Assembly: GCA_050732395.1 (NCBI GenBank)
Contig: JBOHQX010000300.1
Location: forward strand, 1-64,000
Direction of reading: 5' to 3'
Origin: JBIOXB01 sp050732395
Lineage (GTDB): Bacteria > Zhuqueibacterota > Zhuqueibacteria > Zhuqueibacterales > Zhuqueibacteraceae
Length of the DNA stretch: 64,000 nt
The translations under genes and the position numbers were made by a program. Positions within the stretch are counted from its first letter, which is position 1; each line of letters begins with the position of its first letter. The notes under the pieces are model-generated. The model was not told the origin of the DNA and ran no database searches. It was given only the letters and a program-made list of their open reading frames with translations. Below, piece by piece: positions 27,967-35,579 of the stretch.

Positions 27967-27978
27967 GCAATAATCGGC

Positions 27979-29175
27979 TTATACTAATCCAAATTGCTTT
28001 CCAATGCGCGCAAACGCCTCGATAATCTGGTCCAAAATTTCATTCGTATGCGTGGCCATGTAACTGGTACGGATCAGGCCGTGGCCCTGCGGTACTGCGG
28101 GTGAAATCACCGGATTGGTGAAAATGCCGCTTTCAAAAAGCATGCGCCAAAATTCGAAAGTTTGCATGTCTTCGCCGATATGAAGTGGAATGATGGGCGA
28201 TTGCGTGCCGCCGGTGTTGAAGCCAAGGTCGTCGAACGCCTTCTTCATTTTATGCACGTTGCGCCACAACCACTCGATACGCTCCGGCTCCTTCTCGAGA
28301 ATGTCGACGGCGGCAATGACCGCCGCCGTTGAGGCGGGCGGCATGCTGGCCGAAAAAATCAACGAGCGCGCATGATGCTTGATATAATCGATTACGTAGT
28401 GGTCTCCCACAACGAAACCGCCGATGGAAGCAAAGGATTTACTGAAGGTTCCGATCACCAGATCGACTTTATCTTCCATACCATAGTGCTCGCCCGTGCC
28501 GCGGCCATGCTGGCCCAGTACGCCGATGGAATGGGCGTCGTCGATGATGATGCGCGCGCCGTATTTCTCTGCCAGCAACGCCATCTCGGGCAACTTGACA
28601 ATGTCGCCCTCCATGCTGAAAACGCCGTCGGCGATGATCACCTTTCCGGGTGCGTCTTTGTGCTTCGCCAGCAAGCGCTCGAGATGGTTCATGTCGTTGT
28701 GGCGGTAACGCACGGTTTCGCCGAAAGCCAGGCGGCTGCCGTCCACGATGCTGGCGTGGTTGGCGCGGTCGGTGAATATCATCTCGTCTTTGCCGACCAG
28801 CGTTGCGATCACTCCCAAATTGGTTTGAAAGCCGGTGGAAAATACCAGCGCGGCTTCGCGCTTCATGAAGCCGGCGAGGCGATGCTCCAGCTCTTCGTGC
28901 AGCTCCAGCGTGCCGTTGAGAAAACGCGAGCCGGTACAACCCGAGCCGAATTTTTCAATGGCATCGATCGCCGCTCGTTTGACGCGCGGATCTTGTGTCA
29001 AACCGAGATAGTTGTTCGAGCCGGCCATGATCATTTTGTGACCCTTGATCATGACTTCGATATCGGCGCCGGATTGGATGGCTTTGAAGTAGGGGTACCA
29101 GCCCTCTTCAATCGCCTGCTGTGCCCGGGTAAAACTACGGCACTTTTGGAAGAGATCCAAATTGACCTCCCTCAC
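27979..29175 (-). CDS. spt: Serine palmitoyltransferase-like alpha-oxoamine synthase
   Basis: 398 residues, a PLP enzyme of the alpha-oxoamine synthase family that joins an acyl-CoA to an amino acid. It resembles the Bacteroidetes serine palmitoyltransferase over its whole length: YPYFKAIQSG, GSNNYLGLTQDPRV, GSGCTGSRFLNGTLELHEEL, TDRANHASIVDGSRLAFGE, VIADGVFSMEGDIVKLPE, IIDDAHSIGVLGQHGRGTGE, PLP lysine K246 in GTFSKSFASIGGF, and the C-terminal LIRTSYMATHTNEILDQIIE. The product would be 3-ketosphinganine, the first step of sphingolipid synthesis. KBL (2-amino-3-ketobutyrate ligase) and BioF are related alternatives; the neighbouring GNAT gene favours the lipid role. Confidence 0.82.
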   Translation of the reverse strand: MREVNLDLFQKCRSFTRAQQAIEEGWYPYFKAIQSGADIEVMIKGHKMIMAGSNNYLGLTQDPRVKRAAIDAIEKFGSGCTGSRFLNGTLELHEELEHRLAGFMKREAALVFSTGFQTNLGVIATLVGKDEMIFTDRANHASIVDGSRLAFGETVRYRHNDMNHLERLLAKHKDAPGKVIIADGVFSMEGDIVKLPEMALLAEKYGARIIIDDAHSIGVLGQHGRGTGEHYGMEDKVDLVIGTFSKSFASIGGFVVGDHYVIDYIKHHARSLIFSASMPPASTAAVIAAVDILEKEPERIEWLWRNVHKMKKAFDDLGFNTGGTQSPIIPLHIGEDMQTFEFWRMLFESGIFTNPVISPAVPQGHGLIRTSYMATHTNEILDQIIEAFARIGKQFGLV

Positions 29176-29440
29176 CTGAGTATTCGTTCAATGCGCGATT
29201 GTTAACTTTTTGAAATAGTCCTTTGTTCAGATTGGAGGAAAATATAATGTTCCACCATAAGCAAATCAACTGAAATAGCAGATCAACTGAAAAATGGCAC
29301 TTGCGCCTGTATGGCGGCGAAGTGCTTGGTTTTAAAAGGATTCGTGCTATCTTATGCGCGCTTGGCAGAATATTTTAAACCTTTTGGCTGCAAGTCGGTA
29401 CATATAAGTAGAAAGCAATCAGCGACGAGGAAGGAGTTTC

Positions 29441-30019
29441 GTGCACGCACCCCGAAGGGTCCTCGAAGGGCCGGCCGACAATGAAATCATGATGAGGGTC
29501 CGCGACGGAGAGGTGTCGCAGCTTGGGCTTTTATTCGAACGGCATCAAACGATGTTGTATAATTTTTTCCTGCGGCAGAGCGGAAATCGCGAGGCCAGCC
29601 AGGATATGGTGCAGGAAGTGTTCTTGCGCATCTTACGCTATCGCCAGACTTTTCGAGGAGAAAGCAAGTTCACCGTCTGGATGTACAGTATTGCACGCAA
29701 TGCCTACGCGGATCATTTTCGTAAACGAAAAAAAGAAACGCCCGTGGATACCGGCGGGCTCGAAGCCTCCAGTGACGATCCCCTGCCGCATGAGACCATG
29801 GAGCAGGATCAAGAAGTGGCGTTGCTGCGGCGTGCGTTGGATCGGTTGTCTTCCGAAAAACGAGAGGTGTTGATGCTGAGTCGTTTTCAAAATCTCAAAT
29901 ATGAAGAGATCTCCCAGATTCTGAACTGCCCGGTCGGCACAATCAAAGCGCGCGTGCATTGGGCGATCAAAGACTTAAGAAAAATTTTCGAGCAATTATC
30001 CGGTGCGGCCACGTCATGA
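29441..30019 (+). CDS. ECF-family RNA polymerase sigma factor
   Basis: 192 residues with the two ECF regions: sigma2 (LGLLFERHQTMLYNFFLRQS, DMVQEVFLRILRYRQTFRGE, FTVWMYSIARNAYADHFRKR) and sigma4 (LDRLSSEKREVLMLSRFQNL, KYEEISQILNCPVGTIKARV). It directs RNA polymerase to a specific promoter set when released by its anti-sigma factor. The start is GTG 29441 with AAGGAG upstream. The next gene starts in an ATGA overlap and encodes a zinc-motif anti-sigma factor. DUF4097 genes follow and could be targets. Confidence 0.92.
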   Translation: MHAPRRVLEGPADNEIMMRVRDGEVSQLGLLFERHQTMLYNFFLRQSGNREASQDMVQEVFLRILRYRQTFRGESKFTVWMYSIARNAYADHFRKRKKETPVDTGGLEASSDDPLPHETMEQDQEVALLRRALDRLSSEKREVLMLSRFQNLKYEEISQILNCPVGTIKARVHWAIKDLRKIFEQLSGAATS

Positions 30020-30840
30020 CTTGCGAACAAGCCAACCAACATTTTCCGGATTATCTCAACGGTGATCTGGAGGAAACCACCAAACGCATCATGCAGATGC
30101 ACGTGGAGCAATGTGCGCATTGCCGGACCGAGCTGGCCGAGGCCGAAGCAATCTGGGCACGCTTGGGCCGCCTGCCGGAAGAGCCGCCGCCGGCGGCGCT
30201 GCAGGCGAGATTCTATGCCATGCTCGCCGCCTATGAGCAGGGATTGCAGCACGCTCGGCCGCGCATGCGTTTGAGTGAGCACGTCAACGCCTGGCTCGAA
30301 CGCTGGTGGCCGAAACAACCGGCCTGGCAATTCGCCGTGGCGGTCTTGTGTTTGGGTTTGGGTTTGCTCGCCGGCCGCGGCTGGCAATCCTCCCCCTCGC
30401 TCCCCCAAGAAGGTTTGCAAGTGGCACAACTACGCTCAGAAGTGCAGACGATGCAGCAAATGGTGGCGCTTTCGTTGTTGCAACAACCTTCACCCAGTGA
30501 GCGCCTGCGCGGCGTGAGTTGGAGTTATCAAGTGGCACACCCGGACCAGCAAATGCTCGCGGCGTTGATGCAAACCTTGAATTATGACGCCAACGTCAAC
30601 GTGCGGCTGTCGGCGCTGGAAGCTTTGCATACATTCGCAGATCAGGACACCGTGCGGCAGGCGCTGGCCGCCTCTTTACCGCGCCAGAATTCGCCGCTGG
30701 TGCAAATTCGATTGATCAATCTGATCGTAGAATTGCGCACTCGGCAAGCCAACGAGACTTTGCGGCAGCTTTTACAAGACGAGCAGCTCAGCCAGGAAGT
30801 GCGGCAGCGCGCGGAGTGGGGGTTGCGGCAATTGTTATAG
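30016..30840 (+). CDS. Zinc-motif anti-sigma factor with C-terminal HEAT-like repeats
   Basis: 274 residues. The zf-HC2/ZAS motif is H29-x3-C33-x2-C36 (MQMHVEQCAHCRTEL), which holds the sigma factor. One membrane helix spans about 105-121 (FAVAVLCLGLGLLAGRG). Beyond it, about 165-274 holds helical HEAT-like repeats (VNVRLSALEALHTFADQDTV, PLVQIRLINLIVELRTRQAN), an unusual extracytoplasmic end that could sense a protein or envelope state. The open frame goes back to 29959, but the ATG at 30016 overlaps the sigma stop (ATGA), the typical coupled arrangement. Confidence 0.87.
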   Translation: MTCEQANQHFPDYLNGDLEETTKRIMQMHVEQCAHCRTELAEAEAIWARLGRLPEEPPPAALQARFYAMLAAYEQGLQHARPRMRLSEHVNAWLERWWPKQPAWQFAVAVLCLGLGLLAGRGWQSSPSLPQEGLQVAQLRSEVQTMQQMVALSLLQQPSPSERLRGVSWSYQVAHPDQQMLAALMQTLNYDANVNVRLSALEALHTFADQDTVRQALAASLPRQNSPLVQIRLINLIVELRTRQANETLRQLLQDEQLSQEVRQRAEWGLRQLL

Positions 30841-30859
30841 AATTGGTGTGTTCATCGCA

Positions 30860-30993
30860 TTCCTACTCATACTCATACTCCTACTCCCACTCTTACTCGC
30901 TTTGAAATCTTGAAAGGCGAGTAAGAGTAAGAGTAAGAGTAAGAGTAAGAGTAAGAGTAAGAGCAAGAGTAAGAGTAAGAGTAGGAGTAAGAG
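30860..30993. repeat. GAGTAA tandem repeat forming a hairpin
   Basis: About a dozen hexamers (AGTAAG, some variant) cover 30918-30993. The segment 30860-30900 is made of the complementary unit (TACTCA, TACTCC), so the two can pair around a short TTTGAAATCTTGAAAG centre. It lies between the anti-sigma gene and the first DUF4097 gene, ending 16 bases before its start. Slippage here could change the 5' leader length. Confidence 0.85.
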
Positions 30994-31009
30994 AAGGAAG
31001 AAAACCCTC

Positions 31010-31864
31010 ATGGCCTATCCAGTAATAACTCTGCTCTCAGCATTCTCCCTTCTGCTTGCCGCCTCCGATTGGCGTGTGCAGGAGAAGGAGGAGATCAAGC
31101 AAACGCTGCGGTTTTCCGATCCTGCCAAAACACGGCAAGTGATCGTCGACAATATCAACGGTGCGATCACGGTGGCGGGATACGCCGGCAGCGAGGTGCA
31201 GCTCGTTGCGATCAAGACGCTGCGGGCACGCTCCCCGGAAAGGCTGGCCGAGGCCAGAGAAAAGATCCGCCTGGAAATTTCCGAGCGTGACAACGTGATC
31301 GAGTTGTACGTCGACAGCCCGTGTCGCCGGCGAGATGATGACAGGAATTATCGCGGCTCGGACTACTACGGCTTTGAAGTCCAATTCGATTTCACGCTTA
31401 AAGTGCCGTGGCAAACCGATCTCAGGCTGAAGACGATCAACGACGGCGACATCGACGTTGAAAACGTCGCGGGCGAGTTCGACATCGACAACATCAATGG
31501 CTCCGTCGAGATGCTCGAAGTCGCCGGTGGCGGGCGGGCGTATGCGCTCAACGGCGAGCTCGCCGTGCGCTTCAAGAAAAACCCGGAAATCGATTCCTAT
31601 TTCGGCTCACTCAACGGCGACGTCAAAGTCGAGCTTCTCGAAAACCTTTCCGCGGACGTGCGCCTGAAAACTTTCAATGGCGAAGTCTACACCGATTTTC
31701 GCGTCACCTCCCTGCCGGCGCGCGCGAGGGCGCAAGAAAAAAGCGGCGGGAGATACGTCTACCGCAGCGACAGCGCCTTCGGTGTGCGCATCGGCAGCGG
31801 GGGGCCAGAATTGGAATTTGATGCTTTCAATGGGGATATTCATATTGTCAAGCGTCCGAATTAA
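31010..31864 (+). CDS. DUF4097-like beta-helix envelope protein 1
   Basis: 284 residues: signal peptide (VITLLSAFSLLLAASDW), then the DUF4097-type repeated strands: VDNINGAITVAGYAGSEVQL, LKTINDGDIDVENVAGEFDI, DNINGSVEMLEVAGGGRAYA, FGSLNGDVKVELLENL and FDAFNGDIHIVKRPN. These right-handed beta-helix proteins sit in the periplasm or on the surface; their role is not established. GAAGGAAG precedes ATG 31010. A related protein follows at 32029, so the pair arose by duplication. Its position after the sigma/anti-sigma pair suggests it belongs to that regulon. Confidence 0.82.
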   Translation: MAYPVITLLSAFSLLLAASDWRVQEKEEIKQTLRFSDPAKTRQVIVDNINGAITVAGYAGSEVQLVAIKTLRARSPERLAEAREKIRLEISERDNVIELYVDSPCRRRDDDRNYRGSDYYGFEVQFDFTLKVPWQTDLRLKTINDGDIDVENVAGEFDIDNINGSVEMLEVAGGGRAYALNGELAVRFKKNPEIDSYFGSLNGDVKVELLENLSADVRLKTFNGEVYTDFRVTSLPARARAQEKSGGRYVYRSDSAFGVRIGSGGPELEFDAFNGDIHIVKRPN

Positions 31865-31899
31865 TGGTTCATCCTAAATCACTTCTCTTGCACGCAAAA

Positions 31900-31972
31900 T
31901 GTCACTCTGAAAGAATCCTGGTTGAATGGAACACTACGCTAGTGCTTCCCCAGATTCCTCGAATGAATGACA
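31900..31972. repeat. TGTCATTCTG-type inverted repeat
   Basis: TGTCACTCTGAAAGAATCC on the left pairs imperfectly with the complement of CAGATTCCTCGAATGAATGACA on the right. It fills the gap between the two DUF4097 genes and belongs to the same loose family as 16678 and 50245. Confidence 0.55.
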
Positions 31973-32028
31973 GGAGAAAAAGTCCGGGCGTAGTACCTGT
32001 AGACAAATCAAGTTTCGAGGCCATTCTC

Positions 32029-32889
32029 ATGACTATCAGGAAATCTGAAAAGCTCTTTCTTCTCTGTCTTCTGTTACTTGGCAATCTTGTTTTTGCCCAA
32101 TCCCCCGGCATGGATCGTTTGACCATCCCGCTTAGCGATCCTGCCCGCCCGGTAACCCTGAAAGCGGGGCTGATGAACGGCGGCATCACGGTGACGGGTT
32201 ACGCCGGCAAGGAAGTGCTCGTAGAAGCACGCGTGCGCACGGAAGCAGATGAGGAGGAACGCCAAAGGCACAATCAAAAAAACAAGGAGAAGGACAAAGC
32301 CCTGGGTATGCGCCGGTTGGAAATCACCGCCACTGGGTTGACCGTGGAAGAAGAGAACAATGTGGTCGAAATCTCCACTTCATCCATGAACCGCACGGTC
32401 GACTTGAACATTCAGGTGCCGCAGCGCGCGTCGTTGGAGCTGAGCTGCTTGAACGATGGCGACATCAAGGTCGATAACCTCACCGGCGAGTTCGAAATCA
32501 ACAACACCAACGGCGGCGTCACGCTCACCAACATTTCAGGTGCGGTGGTGGCGCATGCGCTCAATGAGAACGTGGTCGTCACCTTCACGAAAGTCGAGCC
32601 GGACAAGTCCATGTCCTTCACTTCGCTCAACGGCGACATCGACGTGACCTTTCCGCCGGACGTGCGTGCGAAAGTGAAATTGAAATCAGATAACGGTGAG
32701 ATCTACAGCGATTTCGATGTTCGGCTCGAGCCCTCGACCGTTAAAACCGAGGAAGACGGGCGCAAAAAAGGCGGGAAATATCGAATTCAGTTGGAAAAAA
32801 CCATGATCGGCATGATCAACGGCGGCGGGCCGGAAATGCAATTCGCGACGTTTAATGGGGATATTTATATTCGGAAGAGGAAGCCGTAG
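32029..32889 (+). CDS. DUF4097-like beta-helix envelope protein 2
   Basis: 286 residues. The signal peptide (KLFLLCLLLLGNLVFAQS) is followed by strand repeats parallel to the previous gene: LMNGGITVTGYAGKEVLVEA, SCLNDGDIKVDNLTGEFEIN, NTNGGVTLTNISGAVVAHAL, FTSLNGDIDVTFPPDVRAKV and FATFNGDIYIRKRKP. Function is unknown, as for its paralogue. The frame is open back to 31864, but that stretch is the inverted repeat; ATG 32029 with GAGG upstream and a signal peptide is preferred. A charged insert (residues about 65-85, rich in E, K, Q) is specific to this copy. Confidence 0.8.
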   Translation: MTIRKSEKLFLLCLLLLGNLVFAQSPGMDRLTIPLSDPARPVTLKAGLMNGGITVTGYAGKEVLVEARVRTEADEEERQRHNQKNKEKDKALGMRRLEITATGLTVEEENNVVEISTSSMNRTVDLNIQVPQRASLELSCLNDGDIKVDNLTGEFEINNTNGGVTLTNISGAVVAHALNENVVVTFTKVEPDKSMSFTSLNGDIDVTFPPDVRAKVKLKSDNGEIYSDFDVRLEPSTVKTEEDGRKKGGKYRIQLEKTMIGMINGGGPEMQFATFNGDIYIRKRKP

Positions 32890-33247
32890 ATAGAAGATAG
32901 TAGATCGTGGTTCGTAGATTGTGGAGCGTAATGCTGAAATGAATGGTTGGGTTACTGGATTGATGGATTTTTGGATTACTGGATTACTGGAGAACTTGAG
33001 CTGTGAGGAGATTCGCAATACAGTATTTCACCGCGACCTTCGGGCCTTTGGACTGTCATTCTGCAAGAATCTTCCCTAGCACTGGCTACAGGCCCGGATT
33101 GGATAGCTACCCGGTGCTAGAGTCAAATGCCAGCATAGCCACAGAGTGCTGAATTGCTTGAGCGTAGGACTTGAAATTCCAATGATCCATCAATCCAGTA
33201 ATCCATCAATCCAATAATTCACCACTCCAATGCCCTACAATCCCATC
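32890..33247. repeat. Intergenic low-complexity and inverted-repeat DNA
   Basis: No gene is visible. It holds degenerate runs of GGATTACTGGATTGATGG-like words (32950-32995) and their complements (33180-33230), which can pair with each other, plus half of a TGTCATTCTG-type repeat at 33053 joined to CTAGCACTGG/CCCGGTGCTAG. Similar words recur at 55660-55700 and, in a variant form, at 57285-57440. Confidence 0.6.
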
Positions 33248-34159
33248 TCAGAAAGTCATCGACAAGCTCAACCGGTTCAAGCTTCCAACTTCGCCAAAAG
33301 AAGAAATACCGTAATCGAATTTATACTGGCGATATTCCAACCCCAAACCCAGTGACACCCCGGCGAAGCGGTCGCCACTGGTTCCAACCTTTTGATCGCT
33401 GCCAATCGAATCATAACCGAGTCGCAAAAACAATCCGGTTGACAGCATAAACTCGCCCCCCACCCGAAAGCGCAAGTCTTCCTCGGAATAACCGACGAGC
33501 GCGAGGCTGTAGCGCAGCGGCAAATGTTCGAGGCGCTTGGAAACGCCGACTTGATAGTTGAAGGGCAGGCGTTCTTTGGTCTGATCGAAAGCCGAGATCA
33601 CGCCGCCGAGGTTGAAGAGCCCGCCGCCGAAGTCCATGTTGCCAAGGACCGAGGAATGATAGATCACACCAATGTCGACGGCGTAAGCATCAGAAGAAAA
33701 ATTGGCCAACTCGGAACGAATGTACTTTAAATTCGCACCGATTTGCACGCGCTTGGCGCGCGTCTGCGCGTAGCTCAAATAGAACACGGCGCTGCTGGCG
33801 CCGAAGGTGCCCTGCTCGAGCCCCAGCTCGTTCGTGCGCTCAAACTCGCCGTAGCTGGTGTATTGCACGGCTGCGCCCAGGGTGCCGTTTCGCATCGGCA
33901 TGACGTAAGCCCCGGCGAAGTTTTGAATGTCGAGAATGTGATTCAAATATCCGAACGCCGCCGTGCGCTTTTGTATATCGCCGATACCGGCCGGATTATA
34001 AAAAATACAGTGCGGATCGTTCGTCATGGCGACGAAGCTCGAGGCCATGCCCGAAGGCCGCGCGCCAACAGACGTGCGCAGAAAGGCGTAACCGATAGGA
34101 TTTGATTGTGCGGACAAGATTGATGGAACAGCAACGGCGAGAAGAAAAATTTTTATCAT
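33248..34159 (-). CDS. PorV/PorQ-family outer-membrane protein
   Basis: 303 residues. A signal peptide (IKIFLLAVAVPSILSAQ) is followed by the PorV/PorQ-type beta-barrel start FLRTSVGARPSGMASSFVAM and DPHCIFYNPAGIGDIQKRTA, then alternating strands up to the aromatic C-terminus LNRLSLSMTF. In type IX secretion, PorV shuttles substrates and PorQ helps anchor the attachment complex; the resemblance is to PorQ. The open frame extends to 34423 but runs through two tRNA genes, giving a false N-terminus; ATG 34159 matches the signal peptide. It fits the five sorting-domain proteins in this window. Confidence 0.83.
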   Translation of the reverse strand: MIKIFLLAVAVPSILSAQSNPIGYAFLRTSVGARPSGMASSFVAMTNDPHCIFYNPAGIGDIQKRTAAFGYLNHILDIQNFAGAYVMPMRNGTLGAAVQYTSYGEFERTNELGLEQGTFGASSAVFYLSYAQTRAKRVQIGANLKYIRSELANFSSDAYAVDIGVIYHSSVLGNMDFGGGLFNLGGVISAFDQTKERLPFNYQVGVSKRLEHLPLRYSLALVGYSEEDLRFRVGGEFMLSTGLFLRLGYDSIGSDQKVGTSGDRFAGVSLGLGLEYRQYKFDYGISSFGEVGSLNRLSLSMTF

Positions 34160-34233
34160 GAAATGACTTCGCAAGAAGTGAAAGGAACGAGCTAACCCAA
34201 TCATCGCAAGAATGCAAGAGCTTTTCAACATAG

Positions 34234-34306
<73 letters not shown>

Positions 34307-34393
34307 TTGGAAAGGCAAAGAGAAAACGTCAAACAGAAAAAAGCAAACGGCGAAAAGAAAAAAGCAAAACCGAGCGGCTTTGCTGTGAGGTCG

Positions 34394-34466
<73 letters not shown>

Positions 34467-34613
34467 CCACTTAAAAAACAAATCAAAGTAAATCTCTAAG
34501 CACAAAAAGTCAAGATTAAATTTGACCTGCGCCTGATCGAATACGACCGCGTAACGGTCTACGCCAATTTTCAGTCACGCTGAAAAGTGAAGCTCTTTGC
34601 TAGGCAAAGCATG

Positions 34614-34680
34614 CGCCCACGGAAGAGGAAATCCCACGGAAGTAAAATTTTTTTTCGTGGGATTTCCTTTTCCGTGGGCG
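34614..34680. repeat. Palindrome with 25-bp arms
   Basis: Arms at 34614-34638 and 34656-34680 are complementary over 25 bases except for a couple of mismatches, with CCCACGGAAG repeated twice in and after the left arm. The loop is a T-rich run. It has the same design as 5016 and 53386 but different letters. It starts about 150 bases upstream of tRNA-Phe and 27 bases from the MITE-like element. Confidence 0.7.
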
Positions 34681-34706
34681 TAATTTTTACAATTTTGTTC
34701 TATCTT

Positions 34707-34844
34707 GACAATGTTAAGTTAAATCCACGTCATCTCAATCTGTCATGCTGTAAGCATCTTCCCTAGGTCTTGGTGCAGCCCTCTTGGGAAGATGCTTACA
34801 GCATGACAGAGAACAGCGGCTTTGAGGGCTAACTTAACATTGTC
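34707..34844. repeat. MITE-like inverted-repeat element, copy 2 (best copy)
   Basis: 138 bases bounded by perfect 15-base terminal inverted repeats, GACAATGTTAAGTTA at 34707-34721 and TAACTTAACATTGTC at 34830-34844. The inner palindrome starts TCTGTCATGCTGTAAGCATC and ends with its complement near 34810. No open frame and no clear target-site duplication. It lies at the end of the leftward DUF6702 gene (stop at 34870). Confidence 0.8.
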
Positions 34845-34869
34845 GACCTATCTTTGCTCTTTTAACCGC

Positions 34870-35391
34870 CTAGGGAAACGTGAGCGTCCCAGAAACTCTA
34901 TTTTTGTGCAGCAACAAACTCTTACGCTTGCTATCAGCCTTGACGTGGACAATATTCACCTGCTCATCGTGGCGCTCGAGCAACAGCCGGTTGACGACCT
35001 CGATCTTGCTGATCGCAGCCACATTTTTGGCTTCGACGTAACACCAGGTTATCTCCGCCTCCACTTCTTTGCCGATATAGGTGAAAGTGGCGCTGTCGCC
35101 CTCGACGAGAAAAGCCACTTTCTTTTTCAAGTACGAAAAGATATAGCGGCCGGCGTTCTTATCCTCCTCTGCGGTTCCGAGGTGCATCTTGCCGGCACCC
35201 TGCGCTGCGAGGGCTTCCTCCAAATCGTCGGTGAATATTTTGAACGTGATCTCGAGCGTTTGGGCCTGCGCAATATGATCAACCTCGCAAATGCTAATAT
35301 AATAAGGATGGCGCAAGCTCCCCCAAAAAACTGCGACACAGGCAGCGATCCCAAGCCCGAGAGGTTGTTTGCGTAACGTCCATCTTTGCAA
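34870..35391 (-). CDS. DUF6702-like exported protein
   Basis: 173 residues. After an N-terminal signal segment (LGLGIAACVAVFWGSLRHP) comes HPYYISICEVDHIAQAQTLE and ITFKIFTDDLEEALAAQG, the hallmark of the DUF6702 family of periplasmic proteins in Bacteroidetes-type bacteria, often found next to M1 peptidase genes. Here the divergent neighbour at 35580 is exactly such a peptidase. The start is TTG 35391 with GGGAG about eight bases upstream; no ATG is available in frame. Its role is unknown; the pairing suggests a link with envelope proteolysis. Confidence 0.78.
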   Translation of the reverse strand: MQRWTLRKQPLGLGIAACVAVFWGSLRHPYYISICEVDHIAQAQTLEITFKIFTDDLEEALAAQGAGKMHLGTAEEDKNAGRYIFSYLKKKVAFLVEGDSATFTYIGKEVEAEITWCYVEAKNVAAISKIEVVNRLLLERHDEQVNIVHVKADSKRKSLLLHKNRVSGTLTFP

Positions 35392-35439
35392 GAGGCTACT
35401 CCCGCTCTGAAAATTTCTGACTTAATTTTGAATTGTGAC

Positions 35440-35468
35440 TTGACTCCAATCTATTTCAATATTAATAT
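35440..35468 (+). promoter_or_regulatory. Candidate sigma-70 promoter of the M1 peptidase
   Basis: TTGACT (35440-35445) and TAATAT (35463-35468) are 17 bases apart, in the gap between the divergent DUF6702 and peptidase genes, about 110 bases before ATG 35580. Pattern only. Confidence 0.35.
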
Positions 35469-35579
35469 ACTGTAACAGAATCTGCTTTCACAAGCAAGAT
35501 TTTGAAGCCTTTCCTGTGAATGATCCCAAGTCGTCATTGTTTTATCTGCATTTATACGTACTAAAACGGCGAGGGTAAA

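Noticed and set aside
28372..29205. 277-codon plus-strand open frame opposite the palmitoyltransferase
   Set aside because: It is antisense to a conserved PLP enzyme and has no recognisable motif.
30918..30993. Repeat array considered as CRISPR
   Set aside because: Units are six bases without spacers; it is a microsatellite. No cas gene is present.
34707..34844. Insertion sequence
   Set aside because: It is too short to encode a transposase and has no open frame; it is described as MITE-like only.
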